From assembly GCF_000308455.1 (NCBI RefSeq), contig NZ_BAFP01000052.1, positions 1 to 64,000 on the forward strand: a stretch of DNA of 64,000 bases, read 5' to 3'. A program made the translations under genes and the position numbers. Below, one piece after another: positions 17,198 through 29,662 of the stretch (its first letter is position 1; each line of letters opens with the position of its first letter). The DNA is from Nocardia abscessus NBRC 100374 (lineage in GTDB: Bacteria > Actinomycetota > Actinomycetes > Mycobacteriales > Mycobacteriaceae). The notes beneath the pieces were generated by a model. The model saw nothing but the letters and a program-made list of their open reading frames with translations. It was not told where the DNA came from and searched no databases.

Positions 17198-17815
17198 ATG
17201 AGCACAGCAGCTGGGGGCGCCGGCACCAAACGGGACGCCGGGGCGAAGCGGGTCGTCGTCGCCGAAGACGAAGCGCTCATTCGCATGGATCTGGTCGAGA
17301 TGCTGACCGAAGAGGGCTATCAGGTGGTCGGCGAGGCGGGTGATGGTCAGCAGGCGGTGGATCTCGCGGTCGAGCACCGGCCGGACCTGGTCATCATGGA
17401 TGTGAAGATGCCGCGCCGCGACGGCATCGATGCCGCGGCCGAGATCGCGTCGAAACGTGTTGCGCCCGTGGTTATCTTGACCGCGTTCAGTCAGCGTGAC
17501 CTGGTGGAGCGGGCGCGCGACGCCGGTGCGATGGCCTATCTGGTGAAGCCGTTCACGAAATCGGATCTGGTGCCCGCCATCGAATTGGCGGCCAGCCGGT
17601 TCCATGAGATCACCGCGCTGGAGAGCGAGGTCGCGAATCTCGCCGACCGGCTCGAGACGCGCAAGCTGGTCGAGCGCGCCAAGGGTGTTCTGATGCAGAC
17701 CCAGGGTCTTTCCGAGCCGCAGGCGTTCAAGTGGATTCAGCGCACCGCAATGGATCGCCGCACCACGATGAAGGCGGTCGCGGAGGTCGTGTTGGAGAAC
17801 CTGACGCCGAAGTGA
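17198..17815 (+). CDS. pdtaR: ANTAR-domain response regulator (PdtaR type)
   Basis: 205 residues. An N-terminal receiver domain (about residues 15-130) shows VVVAEDEALIRMDLVEML, the phospho-acceptor Asp in DLVIMDVKMP (about residue 66), the Thr/Ser position in VVILTAFS and the Lys in YLVKPF. The C-terminal ANTAR domain follows a coiled-coil linker (ALESEVANLADRLETRKLVE) and contains RAKGVLMQTQGLSEPQAFKW. ANTAR proteins bind paired RNA hexaloops and prevent termination; in mycobacteria PdtaR works with the kinase PdtaS. The ATG follows AGAGGGG; the longer frame upstream is not supported. No kinase gene is adjacent. Confidence 0.95.
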   Translation: MSTAAGGAGTKRDAGAKRVVVAEDEALIRMDLVEMLTEEGYQVVGEAGDGQQAVDLAVEHRPDLVIMDVKMPRRDGIDAAAEIASKRVAPVVILTAFSQRDLVERARDAGAMAYLVKPFTKSDLVPAIELAASRFHEITALESEVANLADRLETRKLVERAKGVLMQTQGLSEPQAFKWIQRTAMDRRTTMKAVAEVVLENLTPK

Positions 17816-17997
17816 CCGCGGCAGCGGGAGAATTTACGCGGACGAAACGTCATCGTGAACAAGAATTCGAAACGATGTCGCGCGCATGATCCGAATGTGA
17901 TGCGGAACTAACGTACCGACGCTATGTTCTGACCGGGCTGACATGGTCGGCCTCCTCGGCGACCCCGGGGGAGCACAGAACTTAGATGAGGTGAAAC

Positions 17998-19239
17998 GTG
18001 CTTAGTTCGACATGGCGCAGTCGCTCGGCGCTCGGTGTCCTGGCCGTCGGCGCCGCCGCCGCGCTGGTACTGACCGGTTGTAGTGACAAATCCACCGGCA
18101 GCGGTTCGGATTCCTCGGGCACCAACGGCGGGGGTGGCCTGTCCATCCAGCCGGTTCTGCAGGTCGACCAGCAGGGCAAGGAGGTGCCGAAGGCCGACGC
18201 GGCCGCGGCTGCCGATCCCGCGGGCGACGGCAAGGCGACCTGCGCGCCGGGTACGGCAGTCGCGATGGCCGGCGCGCTGACGGGTCCGGACGCAGCGCTC
18301 GGCATCAACATCGTCAACGGCGTCAAGCTCGCCCTCGACAAGCACAACAAGGCCAACCCCGGCTGCAAGATCGAGCTCAAGCAGTTCGACACCGAGGGCG
18401 ACCCGCAGAAGGCCACCCAGGTGATCCCGCAGATCGTCAACGACCGGTCGATCATCGGCCTGGTCGGTCCCGCGTTCTCCGGGGAGACGAAGGCGACCGG
18501 CAAGATCCTCAGCGACGCCGGGCTGGTCTCGGTCACCTCGTCGGCGACCAACGCGACGCTGACCCAGAACGGCTGGACGACCTTCTTCCGCGGTCTGGCC
18601 AACGATGACGTGCAGGGTCCCTCGGTGGCGAAGTACCTGGTCAACACCGCGGGCTATAAGAAGGTCTGCGTCATCCAGGACAACACCGACTACGGCACCG
18701 GCCTGGCGAAGTCGATCACCGAGGGGCTCGGCGCGGCCGCCGACCCGGCCTGCGCGGCCAGCATCAAGAAGGGCGACAAGGACTTCTCCGCGACGGTCAC
18801 CAAGGTGGCGGCCGCGAACCCGGACGCGATCTTCTACTCCGGGTACTACTCCGAGGGCGCGCCGCTGGCCCAGCAGTTGAAGTCCGGCGGCGTGAAGGCG
18901 GTCTTCGTCTCCGCCGACGGCACCAACGACCCGCAGTTCGTCGCCCAGGCAGGCAGCGCCGCCAAGGGCGCGAAGCTGTCGTGCCCGTGCGGTCCCGCCC
19001 CGGAGAACTTCGCCAAGGACTACGAGGCGCTCAACGGTCAGACGCCGGGCGTCTACTCGGTCGAGGCCTACGACCTCACCACGATTCTGGCCAAGGGCAT
19101 CGACGGCGGTAAGGTCACCCGCCCGGACCTGCTCGACTATGTGCGGACGTACGACGGTGCCGGCCTCGCGCGTCAGTACAAGTGGAACCCGAACGGTGAA
19201 CTGTCGAACGCACTGATCTGGGTGTACGAGGTCAAGTAG
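17998..19239 (+). CDS. livK: Branched-chain amino-acid ABC importer binding lipoprotein
   Basis: 413 residues; GTG start after GATGAGGTGAAAC. The signal peptide ends in the lipobox LTGC (about residues 24-27), and a Ser/Gly-rich linker follows. The mature domain is a Peripla_BP_6 leucine-binding fold: GALTGPDAALGINIVNGVKL, FDTEGDPQKATQVIPQIVND, IIGLVGPAFSGETKA, VTSSATNATLT and VCVIQDNTDYGTGLA. A likely promoter has TATGTT at 17933-17938. A strong hairpin separates it from the permease genes, which would give more binding protein than permease. Substrate assignment to Leu/Ile/Val is family-level. Confidence 0.92.
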   Translation: MLSSTWRSRSALGVLAVGAAAALVLTGCSDKSTGSGSDSSGTNGGGGLSIQPVLQVDQQGKEVPKADAAAAADPAGDGKATCAPGTAVAMAGALTGPDAALGINIVNGVKLALDKHNKANPGCKIELKQFDTEGDPQKATQVIPQIVNDRSIIGLVGPAFSGETKATGKILSDAGLVSVTSSATNATLTQNGWTTFFRGLANDDVQGPSVAKYLVNTAGYKKVCVIQDNTDYGTGLAKSITEGLGAAADPACAASIKKGDKDFSATVTKVAAANPDAIFYSGYYSEGAPLAQQLKSGGVKAVFVSADGTNDPQFVAQAGSAAKGAKLSCPCGPAPENFAKDYEALNGQTPGVYSVEAYDLTTILAKGIDGGKVTRPDLLDYVRTYDGAGLARQYKWNPNGELSNALIWVYEVK

Positions 19240-19256
19240 CCCCGGATCCCGGGCGC

Positions 19257-19298
19257 ACGGCACGTACGGGGGTTCATCCGAATCCCCGTACGTGCCGT
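19257..19298 (+). terminator. Hairpin between livK and livH
   Basis: A 15-bp perfect stem (19257-19271 with 19284-19298) and a 12-base loop. It probably stops a share of transcripts after livK and so sets higher expression of the binding protein. Confidence 0.75.
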
Positions 19299-19332
19299 TG
19301 TTCGGTGGGCGAAAGGATGAGGGCAGAAATAA

Positions 19333-20366
19333 ATGAAACAAACGCTATTGGCCGGTGGGATACAACTGGCTGCCGGTTCGATCGACTTCAACTACGAAGG
19401 ACTGGTCGATAGTTTCTGGCGACTGACCGTGGACGGCGTGACCTACGGCGCCATCTATGCGTTGGTCGCCGTGGGCTACACCTTGGTCTACGGCGTATTG
19501 CGGCTGATCAATTTCGCCCATTCGGAAATTTTCATGCTCGGGTTGTTCGGGCAATTGATCGGGTTGATGATCTTCGGATTCGTCGCGAGTCCGGACGTTT
19601 ACACCCAGGGTGTGGTGCTCACCGTCATCTATCTGGGTTTGGCGATGATCGTGGGCATGCTGGTATCCGGCGGCGCGGCCGTCGGATTGGAGCGGGTGGC
19701 CTACCGGCCCCTGCGCAAACGGGGCGCGAAGCCGCTGGCCTTCCTGATCACGGCGATCGGCATGTCGTTCGTGCTGCAGGAACTGGTGCACTTCGTGCTG
19801 CCGAAGATCCGCCCCGATCTCGGTGGCACCAACGCGCAGCAGCCGATCCGGCTGGTCGAGCCCACCGTGCAATTCAGTTTCGGCGGCGCGGACGTCACCA
19901 ACATCATGCTGCTCATCGTGCTGGCGGCGGTGGTGCTGGCGATCGCCACCGAGGTGCTGATCAACCGCACCAAGTTCGGCCGTGGCATCCGCGCCGTGGC
20001 CCAGGACCCGGACACCGCGACGCTGATGGGTGTGTCGCGCGAGCGGGTCATCATGCTGACCTTCCTCATCGGCGGCGTGCTCGCGGGCGCGGCGGCGATG
20101 CTGTTCACGCTGAAGATCCCGAACGGGATCATCTACTCCGGCGGGTTCGTCCTCGGTATCAAGGCGTTCAGCGCCGCGGTGCTCGGCGGTATCGGCAACC
20201 TGCGCGGTGCGCTGCTCGGCGGACTGCTGCTCGGTGTGGTGGAGCAGTACGGCCAGATCCTCTTCGGCACCGAATGGCGTGACGTGGTCGCGTTCGTGGT
20301 GCTGGTTCTTGTGCTGATGGTTCGCCCGACCGGCATCCTCGGCGAGAGTCTCGGAAGGGCACGCGC

Positions 20367-20370
<4 letters not shown>
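19333..20370 (+). CDS. livH: Branched-chain amino-acid ABC permease LivH
   Basis: 345 residues with about eight membrane helices. Family motifs are LTVDGVTYGAIYALVAVGYT, the LRLINFAHSEIFMLG segment, and near the end GFVLGIKAFSAAVLGGIGNL and RPTGILGE. An N-terminal extension of about 30 residues precedes the first helix. The ribosome site is GAAAGGATGAGG. It overlaps livM by four bases (ATGA), so livH, livM and the fused ATPase gene are coupled. Confidence 0.93.
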
Positions 20371-23593
<3,223 letters not shown>

Positions 23594-23621
23594 TCGCCTG
23601 CCGCGCGGCCCGGCTCGAGGC

Positions 23622-25310
23622 ATGATCGTCACCATGGATGGTCACGACGAGCTGATGAGCCTGGCCGAGCGGTATTGGGACAGCGTGCTCGAGGCGGCGC
23701 CGAGCGAGGCGACCCTGCTCGGCGACCGCCGTTTCGACGATCGGATCGAGGATCTGTCCGTCGACGCGGAACAGCGGTCGCTGTCGACCAGGCGCGAGTT
23801 GCTGCGCACGGTCGACGCGCTCGACGCCGAGCGGTTGAACCCGACCGACCGCGTCACCCGCAGCCTGCTGCGCACCGAGCTGAGCGGTGCGATCGAGCAC
23901 CTGGAATGGCGGCCGGTGGAGCTGGCCTCCGACCAGATGAGCGGCGTGCACGCGGGCGTGCTCATGGTGGCGCCGCAGACGAACGCGCCGCGGCCGGAGC
24001 ACGCGCTGGCGCTGGTGCGCCGGTACCGGCAGTTCGGTGACATGCTCGGCCAGGCCGTGCAGCGGTTCCGGTCGGGCCTGGCCGCCGGGCGCGCGCCCGC
24101 GCGGATCACCATCGAGCGCTCGCTCAACCAGCTCGACGGCTACCTGGATTCCGACATCGCCGCCGACCCGTTCGTCACCTTCTCCGGGCCGGAAGGCTGG
24201 GACGGCGAGTCCGCGTGGCGCTCGGAATTGGCCGAAGTGGCCCGGGATGTCATCCGGCCCGCCTTCCAGGTCTACCGCGACGCGCTCTACGACGAACTGC
24301 TGCCCGCCGCCCGCCCCGACGACAAGCCGGGCCTGTGCTGGCTCGGCGCCGACGGCGAGGACATCTACCGGCGGCAGCTGCACCACCACACGACGCTGCC
24401 CGATCTCGGCGCCGAGGAGATCCACGAACTGGGCCTGGCCGAGCTGGCGAAGCTGCGCGAGGAGTACGCGACGGTGGGCGCCCGCCTGTTCGGCACCGGC
24501 GATCTCGGCGAGATCTTCGGACGGCTGCGCGACGATCCCGAGCTGTGCTACGACGACGCCGAGCAGATCATGTTCGACGCCCGCAGGGCGCTGGCCGTGG
24601 CCACCGCCGAGATGGGGAACTGGTTCGGGCGCCTGCCGAAGGAATCCTGCGACATCGTCCCGGTTCCGGAGTTCCTGGCCGCGGATGCGCCTGCGGCGTA
24701 CTACTTCCCGCCCGCCGCCGACGGATCACGGCCGGGCACGTATTTCGTCAACCAGCACCATCCCACGGGCCGCGGCCGCTACGAGACCGCGGCGGTGGCC
24801 TACCACGAGGCGATTCCGGGCCATCATCTCCAGCTCACCATCGCCAACGAACTCGACCACCTGCCCCGCTTCCAGCGTCAGTCCTTCGCGAACACCGCCT
24901 TCGTCGAGGGCTGGGCGCTCTACACCGAGCGTCTGGCCGACGAAATGGGTTTGTACGAAGACGATCTCGGGCGCCTGGGCATGCTGGCCGGTGACTCCTG
25001 GCGCTCCTGCCGCCTGGTGGTCGACACCGGCCTGCACGCGAAGGGGTGGAGCAGGCAGCAGGCCATCGACTTCATGGTGGCCAACGCGCCGGTCGGGCTG
25101 GCCGAGATCACCGTGGAGGTGGACCGCTACATCGCCATGCCGGGGCAGGCGGTCGGCTACAAGATCGGCCAGCTGGAGATCCTGCGCCAGCGGGTGGGGG
25201 CCACCGAACGGCTCGGCGCGGACTTCGACATCAAGGCCTTCCACGACGTGGTGCTCGGTTCCGGGTCGGTGAGCCTCCCCGTGCTGCGCGAACTGGTCGC
25301 CGCGCTGTGA
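23622..25310 (+). CDS. DUF885 family predicted zinc hydrolase
   Basis: 562 residues, the usual length of DUF885 proteins, which are related to zinc peptidases. The zinc site is [13 protein letters not shown] at about residue 390 (HEAIPGHH, two His and the catalytic Glu), and the downstream [17 protein letters not shown] supplies the third ligand Glu in the EGWA motif. Some relatives act in capsule or small-peptide hydrolysis; the substrate here is unknown. No signal peptide is seen, so it is probably cytosolic. The start could be the ATG at 23622 or the one at 23634; neither has a well-placed ribosome site. Confidence 0.88.
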   Translation: MIVTMDGHDELMSLAERYWDSVLEAAPSEATLLGDRRFDDRIEDLSVDAEQRSLSTRRELLRTVDALDAERLNPTDRVTRSLLRTELSGAIEHLEWRPVELASDQMSGVHAGVLMVAPQTNAPRPEHALALVRRYRQFGDMLGQAVQRFRSGLAAGRAPARITIERSLNQLDGYLDSDIAADPFVTFSGPEGWDGESAWRSELAEVARDVIRPAFQVYRDALYDELLPAARPDDKPGLCWLGADGEDIYRRQLHHHTTLPDLGAEEIHELGLAELAKLREEYATVGARLFGTGDLGEIFGRLRDDPELCYDDAEQIMFDARRALAVATAEMGNWFGRLPKESCDIVPVPEFLAADAPAAYYFPPAADGSRPGTYFVNQHHPTGRGRYETAAVAYHEAIPGHHLQLTIANELDHLPRFQRQSFANTAFVEGWALYTERLADEMGLYEDDLGRLGMLAGDSWRSCRLVVDTGLHAKGWSRQQAIDFMVANAPVGLAEITVEVDRYIAMPGQAVGYKIGQLEILRQRVGATERLGADFDIKAFHDVVLGSGSVSLPVLRELVAAL

Positions 25311-25380
25311 ACGCGGTGGGGCGTGGTCGGCGACCGCGCCCCACGGGCCGAAAGTCCGGCCTGGGTGTCGGCGTATCGCC

Positions 25381-25403
25381 TTGTCGGTGCCGGTCCCTAG
25401 ACT
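25381..25403 (+). promoter_or_regulatory. PafBC-type DNA-damage promoter of polA
   Basis: TTGTCGGTG (25381-25389), eight bases, then TAGACT (25398-25403). This is the TTGTC(A/G)GTG-N8-TANNNT form known at mycobacterial PafBC-controlled DNA-damage genes. The GTG at 25411 sits at the expected transcription start. Confidence 0.75.
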
Positions 25404-25410
25404 CTGGTGC

Positions 25411-28155
25411 GTGAGTTCACCCACGACCGCTCCGCGTCCCGCCCCCGCGTCCGGCCCCAGCGACCCCGGCTCGGGAGACCGGCCGACGCTGCTGTTGCTG
25501 GACGGGCATTCGATCGCCTATCGCGCGTTCTTCGCGCTACCGGCGGAGAACTTCAAGACGGTCACCGGGCAGACCACCAACGCCGTCTACGGCTTCACCG
25601 CGATGCTGATCAACCTGCTGCGCGACGAGAAGCCGACGCACGTGGCGACGGCGTTCGACGTGTCGCGCCAGACCTTCCGCGCCGAGGCGTACCCGGAGTA
25701 CAAGGCGAACCGCACCACCACGCCGGACGAGTTCCGCGGGCAGGTGGAACTCACCAAGGACGTGCTCGGCGCGCTGGGCATCCCGGTGATGGCGATCGAC
25801 GGCTTCGAAGCCGACGACATCATCGCCACGCTCACCACCCAGGCCACGGCCGCGGGTTTCCGGGTCCTCATCGTCACCGGTGACCGCGACGCCATCCAGT
25901 TGGTCGACGAGAACGTCACCGTGCTGTACCCGCGCAAGGGCGTCTCCGACCTGACCCGGTTCACCCCCGAGGAAGTGATGGCCAAGTACGGCCTCACACC
26001 GAGTCAATACCCGGACTACGCGGCGCTGCGCGGCGATCCCAGCGACAACCTTCCCGGTATCCCCGGGGTCGGTGAGAAGACCGCCGCCAAATGGATTCGC
26101 GAATACGGTGACCTGAACACGCTGGTGGAGAAGGTCGATCAGGTGAAGGGCAAGGTCGGCGACGCGCTGCGGGCGAACCTGAGCAGCGTGGTGCTCAACC
26201 GGCAGCTCACCGAATTGATGCGGGAGGTGCCGCTGCCGTACACCCCTGATCAGCTGGCGCAGGGCCCGTGGGACCGCAGCAAGATCCACCAGCTGTTCGA
26301 CGATCTCGAGTTCCGCGTGCTGCGCGACCGGCTGTTCGAGACGCTGGCCCCGCCGGAGCCGGAGGCGGAGGCTGGTTTCGAGATCAGCGGCGGCGCGCTG
26401 GAGATCGGCGCGGTGGCGTCCTGGCTCGCCGAGCATGCGAAATCCGGTGTGCGCCATGGTGTCTCGATCCTCGGCACGGGATCCCCGGCCGGTGGCGACG
26501 TCCGCGCGCTGGCCATCGCGGCCGGCGACGGCGAGAGCGGGTACATCGACGTCACGGTGCTCACCCCGGAGGACGAGGCCGCGCTGGGCGCCTGGCTCGC
26601 CGACCCCGCCGTGCCGAAGGCGCTGCACGAGGCCAAGACTGCCGTGCACGCGTTGCGCGGCCGCGGCTGGCGGCTCGGCGGGCTGACCAGCGATACCGCG
26701 CTGGCCGCGTATCTGGTGCGTCCGGGCCAGCGCACGTTCAACCTCGACGACCTGTCGCTTCGCTACCTGCACCGGGAGCTGCGCGCCGAGACCGACGAGA
26801 CCGCGCAGCTGTCGCTGCTCGACGACGAGGACACCGTCGACGCCGAGCTGGCGCGGGCGCAGATGCTGCGCGCGCGTGCCGTCGCCGACCTGGCCGACGC
26901 GCTCGACGGGGAACTGGCCGAGATCGAGTCCACCCCGCTGCTGGCGGATATGGAGCTGCCGCTGCTCGGTGTGCTGTCCACCTTGGAGGAGGCGGGCATC
27001 GCGGTGGACACCGACCAGTTGGCGACGCTGCAGCGCCGGTTCGCAGACCGGGTCGCCGAGGCGGCCGAGGCGGCCTACGACGTGATCGGCAAGCAGATCA
27101 ACCTGGGCTCGCCCAAGCAGTTGCAGGTGGTGCTGTTCGACGAGCTGGACATGCCGAAGACCAAGCGCACCAAGACCGGCTACACCACCGACGCCGACGC
27201 GCTGGAGTCGCTCTACGAGAAGACCCAGCACGCGTTCCTGGAACATCTGCTCGCGCACCGCGACGCCACCCGCCTGAAGGTCACCGTCGACGGACTGCTC
27301 AAGTGCGTCGCCGAGGACGGCCGCATCCACACCACGTTCAACCAGACCATCGCGGCCACCGGGCGGCTGTCCTCGACCGAACCGAATCTGCAGAACATCC
27401 CGATCCGCACCGACACCGGCAGGCAGATCCGCGACACCTTCGTGGTCGGCCCCGGTTACCAGTCGCTGATGACCGCGGATTACAGCCAGATCGAGATGCG
27501 GATCATGGCGCACCTGTCCGGGGACGAGAACCTGATCGAGGCGTTCAACTCCGGTGAGGATCTGCACAGCTTCGTGGCGTCGAAAGCGTTCGACATCCCG
27601 ATCTCGGAGGTGAGCCCGGAACTGCGCCGCCGGATCAAGGCGATGTCCTACGGCCTGGCCTACGGGTTGAGCTCCTACGGCCTGTCCGCGCAGCTGAAGA
27701 TCAGCACCACCGAGGCGAAGGAGCAGATGGAGGTCTACTTCGCCCGCTTCGGCCGCATCCGCGACTACCTGTACGAGGTGGTGGAGCAGGCGCGCAAGGT
27801 CGGCTACACCGAGACGCTGTTCGGGCGCCGCCGCTACCTGCCCGATCTGGACTCCAGCAACCGGCAGCGCCGGGAATCGGCCGAGCGGATGGCGCTCAAC
27901 GCCCCGATCCAGGGCACCGCGGCCGACATCATCAAGGTGGCGATGATCAACGTGCACCGCGCGATGCGCGAGGCGGGCTTGCGCTCCAGGATGCTGCTGC
28001 AGATCCACGACGAACTGCTGTTCGAGGTCGCCGACGGCGAACGGGAGGCGCTCGAAGCGCTGGCGCGCGAACAGATGTCCGCGGCGATCGCCCTGTCGGT
28101 GCCGCTGGAGGTCTCGGTCGGCGTCGGCCACAGCTGGGATTCCGCCGCGCACTGA
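25411..28155 (+). CDS. polA: DNA polymerase I
   Basis: 914 residues if it starts at the GTG at 25411. A frame start at 25381 is possible but lies in the promoter. Residues about 25-300 form the 5' nuclease (LLLLDGHSIAYRAFFALP, FEADDIIATL, VTGDRDAIQL, GIPGVGEKTAA). A 3' exonuclease-like domain follows (about 315-510) but lacks the Asp-x-Glu metal site, as in mycobacterial Pol I, so proofreading is probably absent. The polymerase domain has motif A DYSQIEMRI at about 689, motif B RRRIKAMSYGLAYG at about 738 and motif C QIHDELLFE at about 863. It fills gaps in repair and replaces RNA primers. Confidence 0.96.
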   Translation: MSSPTTAPRPAPASGPSDPGSGDRPTLLLLDGHSIAYRAFFALPAENFKTVTGQTTNAVYGFTAMLINLLRDEKPTHVATAFDVSRQTFRAEAYPEYKANRTTTPDEFRGQVELTKDVLGALGIPVMAIDGFEADDIIATLTTQATAAGFRVLIVTGDRDAIQLVDENVTVLYPRKGVSDLTRFTPEEVMAKYGLTPSQYPDYAALRGDPSDNLPGIPGVGEKTAAKWIREYGDLNTLVEKVDQVKGKVGDALRANLSSVVLNRQLTELMREVPLPYTPDQLAQGPWDRSKIHQLFDDLEFRVLRDRLFETLAPPEPEAEAGFEISGGALEIGAVASWLAEHAKSGVRHGVSILGTGSPAGGDVRALAIAAGDGESGYIDVTVLTPEDEAALGAWLADPAVPKALHEAKTAVHALRGRGWRLGGLTSDTALAAYLVRPGQRTFNLDDLSLRYLHRELRAETDETAQLSLLDDEDTVDAELARAQMLRARAVADLADALDGELAEIESTPLLADMELPLLGVLSTLEEAGIAVDTDQLATLQRRFADRVAEAAEAAYDVIGKQINLGSPKQLQVVLFDELDMPKTKRTKTGYTTDADALESLYEKTQHAFLEHLLAHRDATRLKVTVDGLLKCVAEDGRIHTTFNQTIAATGRLSSTEPNLQNIPIRTDTGRQIRDTFVVGPGYQSLMTADYSQIEMRIMAHLSGDENLIEAFNSGEDLHSFVASKAFDIPISEVSPELRRRIKAMSYGLAYGLSSYGLSAQLKISTTEAKEQMEVYFARFGRIRDYLYEVVEQARKVGYTETLFGRRRYLPDLDSSNRQRRESAERMALNAPIQGTAADIIKVAMINVHRAMREAGLRSRMLLQIHDELLFEVADGEREALEALAREQMSAAIALSVPLEVSVGVGHSWDSAAH

Positions 28156-28175
28156 TCGGCGCACCGCAGGAGGAC

Positions 28176-28205
28176 ATGCCGGGCCCGACCGCAGGGGCCC
28201 GGCAT
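28176..28205 (+). terminator. Hairpin terminator after polA
   Basis: Perfect 11-bp stem (28176-28186 with 28195-28205) and an 8-base loop, beginning 20 bases after the polA stop. Confidence 0.75.
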
Positions 28206-28351
28206 TCGGCATACGCGGAGCTACTATCGGGCCGCCGCGTGCAAGGGAACGAATCACGGTGAACGGGACCGGTGTCCCGTGCTGCGCGGCCACCTACCGT
28301 GGGGCTGGTCACACATAGGGATTCACGCATACCGAGCGCAGGGGATGGCCC

Positions 28352-28846
28352 ATGACTGTCACCGACGAGTACCTGGAGAACAACGCGGTCTACGCGAGCA
28401 CCTTCCGAGGCCCGCTGCCGCTGCCGCCCGCGAAGGGCGTCGCCGTGATCGCGTGCATGGACGCGCGGCTCAACGTCTACGGCGCGCTCGGCCTCGCCGA
28501 GGGCGAGTCGCACGTCATCCGCAACGCGGGCGGCGTAGTCACCGCCGATGAGATCCGTTCGCTGGCCATCAGTCAGCGGCTGCTCGGCACCAGGGAGATC
28601 ATCCTGATCCACCACACCGATTGCGGCATGCTCACCTTCACCGACGACGACTTCAAGGCGAGCATCCAGGACGAGACCGGGATCAAGCCGGACTGGTCGG
28701 CCGAGGCGTTCTCGGACCTGGAAACCGATGTGCGCCAGTCGATCGCGCGCATCGTTGCCAGCCCGTTCGTGCCGCACAAGGACTCGATTCGCGGCTTCGT
28801 CTTCGACGTCGCCACCGGCAAGCTGAACGAGGTTCTTCCCCGCTAG
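28352..28846 (+). CDS. Beta-class carbonic anhydrase
   Basis: Interconverts CO2 and bicarbonate. 164 residues, the size of the short mycobacterial type (Rv1284-like). Zinc ligands are visible: Cys of VIACMDARL (about residue 35, with the Asp-Arg pair of the active site) and the His and Cys of IHHTDCGM (about 88-91). HVIRNAGGVVTADEIRS is also typical. Expressed alone, with its own upstream region of about 190 bases; two hairpins follow the stop. Probably cytosolic. Confidence 0.92.
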   Translation: MTVTDEYLENNAVYASTFRGPLPLPPAKGVAVIACMDARLNVYGALGLAEGESHVIRNAGGVVTADEIRSLAISQRLLGTREIILIHHTDCGMLTFTDDDFKASIQDETGIKPDWSAEAFSDLETDVRQSIARIVASPFVPHKDSIRGFVFDVATGKLNEVLPR

Positions 28847-28907
28847 GGCGGATCGAATTCCGCCCCGGTGCAGTGCGATCCGGATGCTATCGCTCGGATC
28901 TCACTGC
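28846..28907. terminator. Two hairpins between convergent genes
   Basis: First stem 28846-28852 with 28859-28865 (7 bp, 6-base loop). Second stem 28870-28882 with 28895-28907 (13 positions, one mismatch, 12-base loop). They can end transcription from both the carbonic anhydrase gene and the gene at 28921-29235. Confidence 0.6.
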
Positions 28908-28920
28908 GCTGTGGCGTATT

Positions 28921-29235
28921 TCACGAAAGGCGGTGCCGTACCAGGCGGGCCGAACCGGCGGTGAGGTCCACCTCGTCGCGCGGCGGCGCGCCGTCGGTCG
29001 CGTCCTCCCGGTGCATCAGCGTCGTCCTGCGCTGCTCGAACTCGTGCTGTTTACCGCCCTGGAAAATCGCGGTGACCTCTTCGAAGCCCGCGGCCGCGAC
29101 GGGGCGGCCGGACCGCTTGCGGGTCCAGGGCAGCACACGGCTGCCGGTGAGCCTGTTCCAGACCACTTCGGCGAAGGCGAACAGGATGAGCAGGACGGCC
29201 AGGCCCGGGATGGTCATGGCGACGAGGAGACCCAT
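28921..29235 (-). CDS. Small one-helix membrane protein, DUF6191-like
   Basis: 104 residues; start at the ATG at 29233-29235 (MGLLVAMTIPGLAVLLILFA), which gives one N-terminal membrane helix of about 20 residues. The C-terminal part has EEVTAIFQGGKQHEFEQRR and DGAPPRDEVDLTAGSARLV, resembling the DUF6191 pattern I recall from Streptomyces and Nocardia proteins. Function unknown. The upstream frame extension to 29313 has no start support. Convergent with the carbonic anhydrase gene. Confidence 0.65.
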   Translation of the reverse strand: MGLLVAMTIPGLAVLLILFAFAEVVWNRLTGSRVLPWTRKRSGRPVAAAGFEEVTAIFQGGKQHEFEQRRTTLMHREDATDGAPPRDEVDLTAGSARLVRHRLS

Positions 29236-29358
29236 GTCACCGACGCTACCCTCGCTTCGCTCGCAACGCCCTGAACTGCGCGAACAGTACTCGTCAGTAG
29301 ACAAATCGGGCACCGAATGTGGTTGCTATTGCGTCGCGTTGTCCCTATTCTCGATGCC

Positions 29359-29565
29359 GTGCCGAATCCCGCCGACCGCCGCAGCGCAGCGCTCCATGTC
29401 GCAGACCGCGACAGCGCTCTGCTTTCGGCGTCGCTCACCGGGTCCTCCGTGGTCACGCAGGCTACCGCCTTCGAGCCCGAGGTTCGCGCCGAGCTACTTC
29501 CGCTCACCGCGATGGTGGCGCCGCGTCCCCGAGTCCTCGTAGTAGCCCGCCGCAGCGGGGTCTGA
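29359..29565 (+). CDS. Doubtful small ORF upstream of the LeuA-like domain gene
   Basis: A 68-codon frame from GTG (29359) or 82 codons from ATG (29317). Third-position GC is high but lower than in neighbours, and no ribosome site is visible. No family recognised. Its end overlaps an imperfect hairpin (29544-29592). It may be a leader for the gene at 29663 or chance. Confidence 0.25.
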   Translation: MPNPADRRSAALHVADRDSALLSASLTGSSVVTQATAFEPEVRAELLPLTAMVAPRPRVLVVARRSGV

Positions 29566-29592
29566 TTCGGACCGGCCCCCTCGCTGCGGGCT
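29544..29592 (+). other. Imperfect hairpin before the LeuA-like gene
   Basis: AGCCCG (29544-29549) pairs with CGGGCT (29587-29592) and CAGCG (29553-29557) with CGCTG (29582-29586), followed by GGG/CCC. A small bulge lies between. It could be an attenuator or terminator of the short upstream frame. Confidence 0.4.
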
Positions 29593-29662
29593 GATTTGAC
29601 TTGTTAGTGCTGGTCCCCTCTGTCAACTGAGCCACGACATTCTTCGGGAAGACCTACTTTCA

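Noticed and set aside
25537-28293. Minus-strand frame of 918 codons opposite polA
   Set aside because: Antisense shadow with His/Gln/Arg-rich content and no recognised domain.
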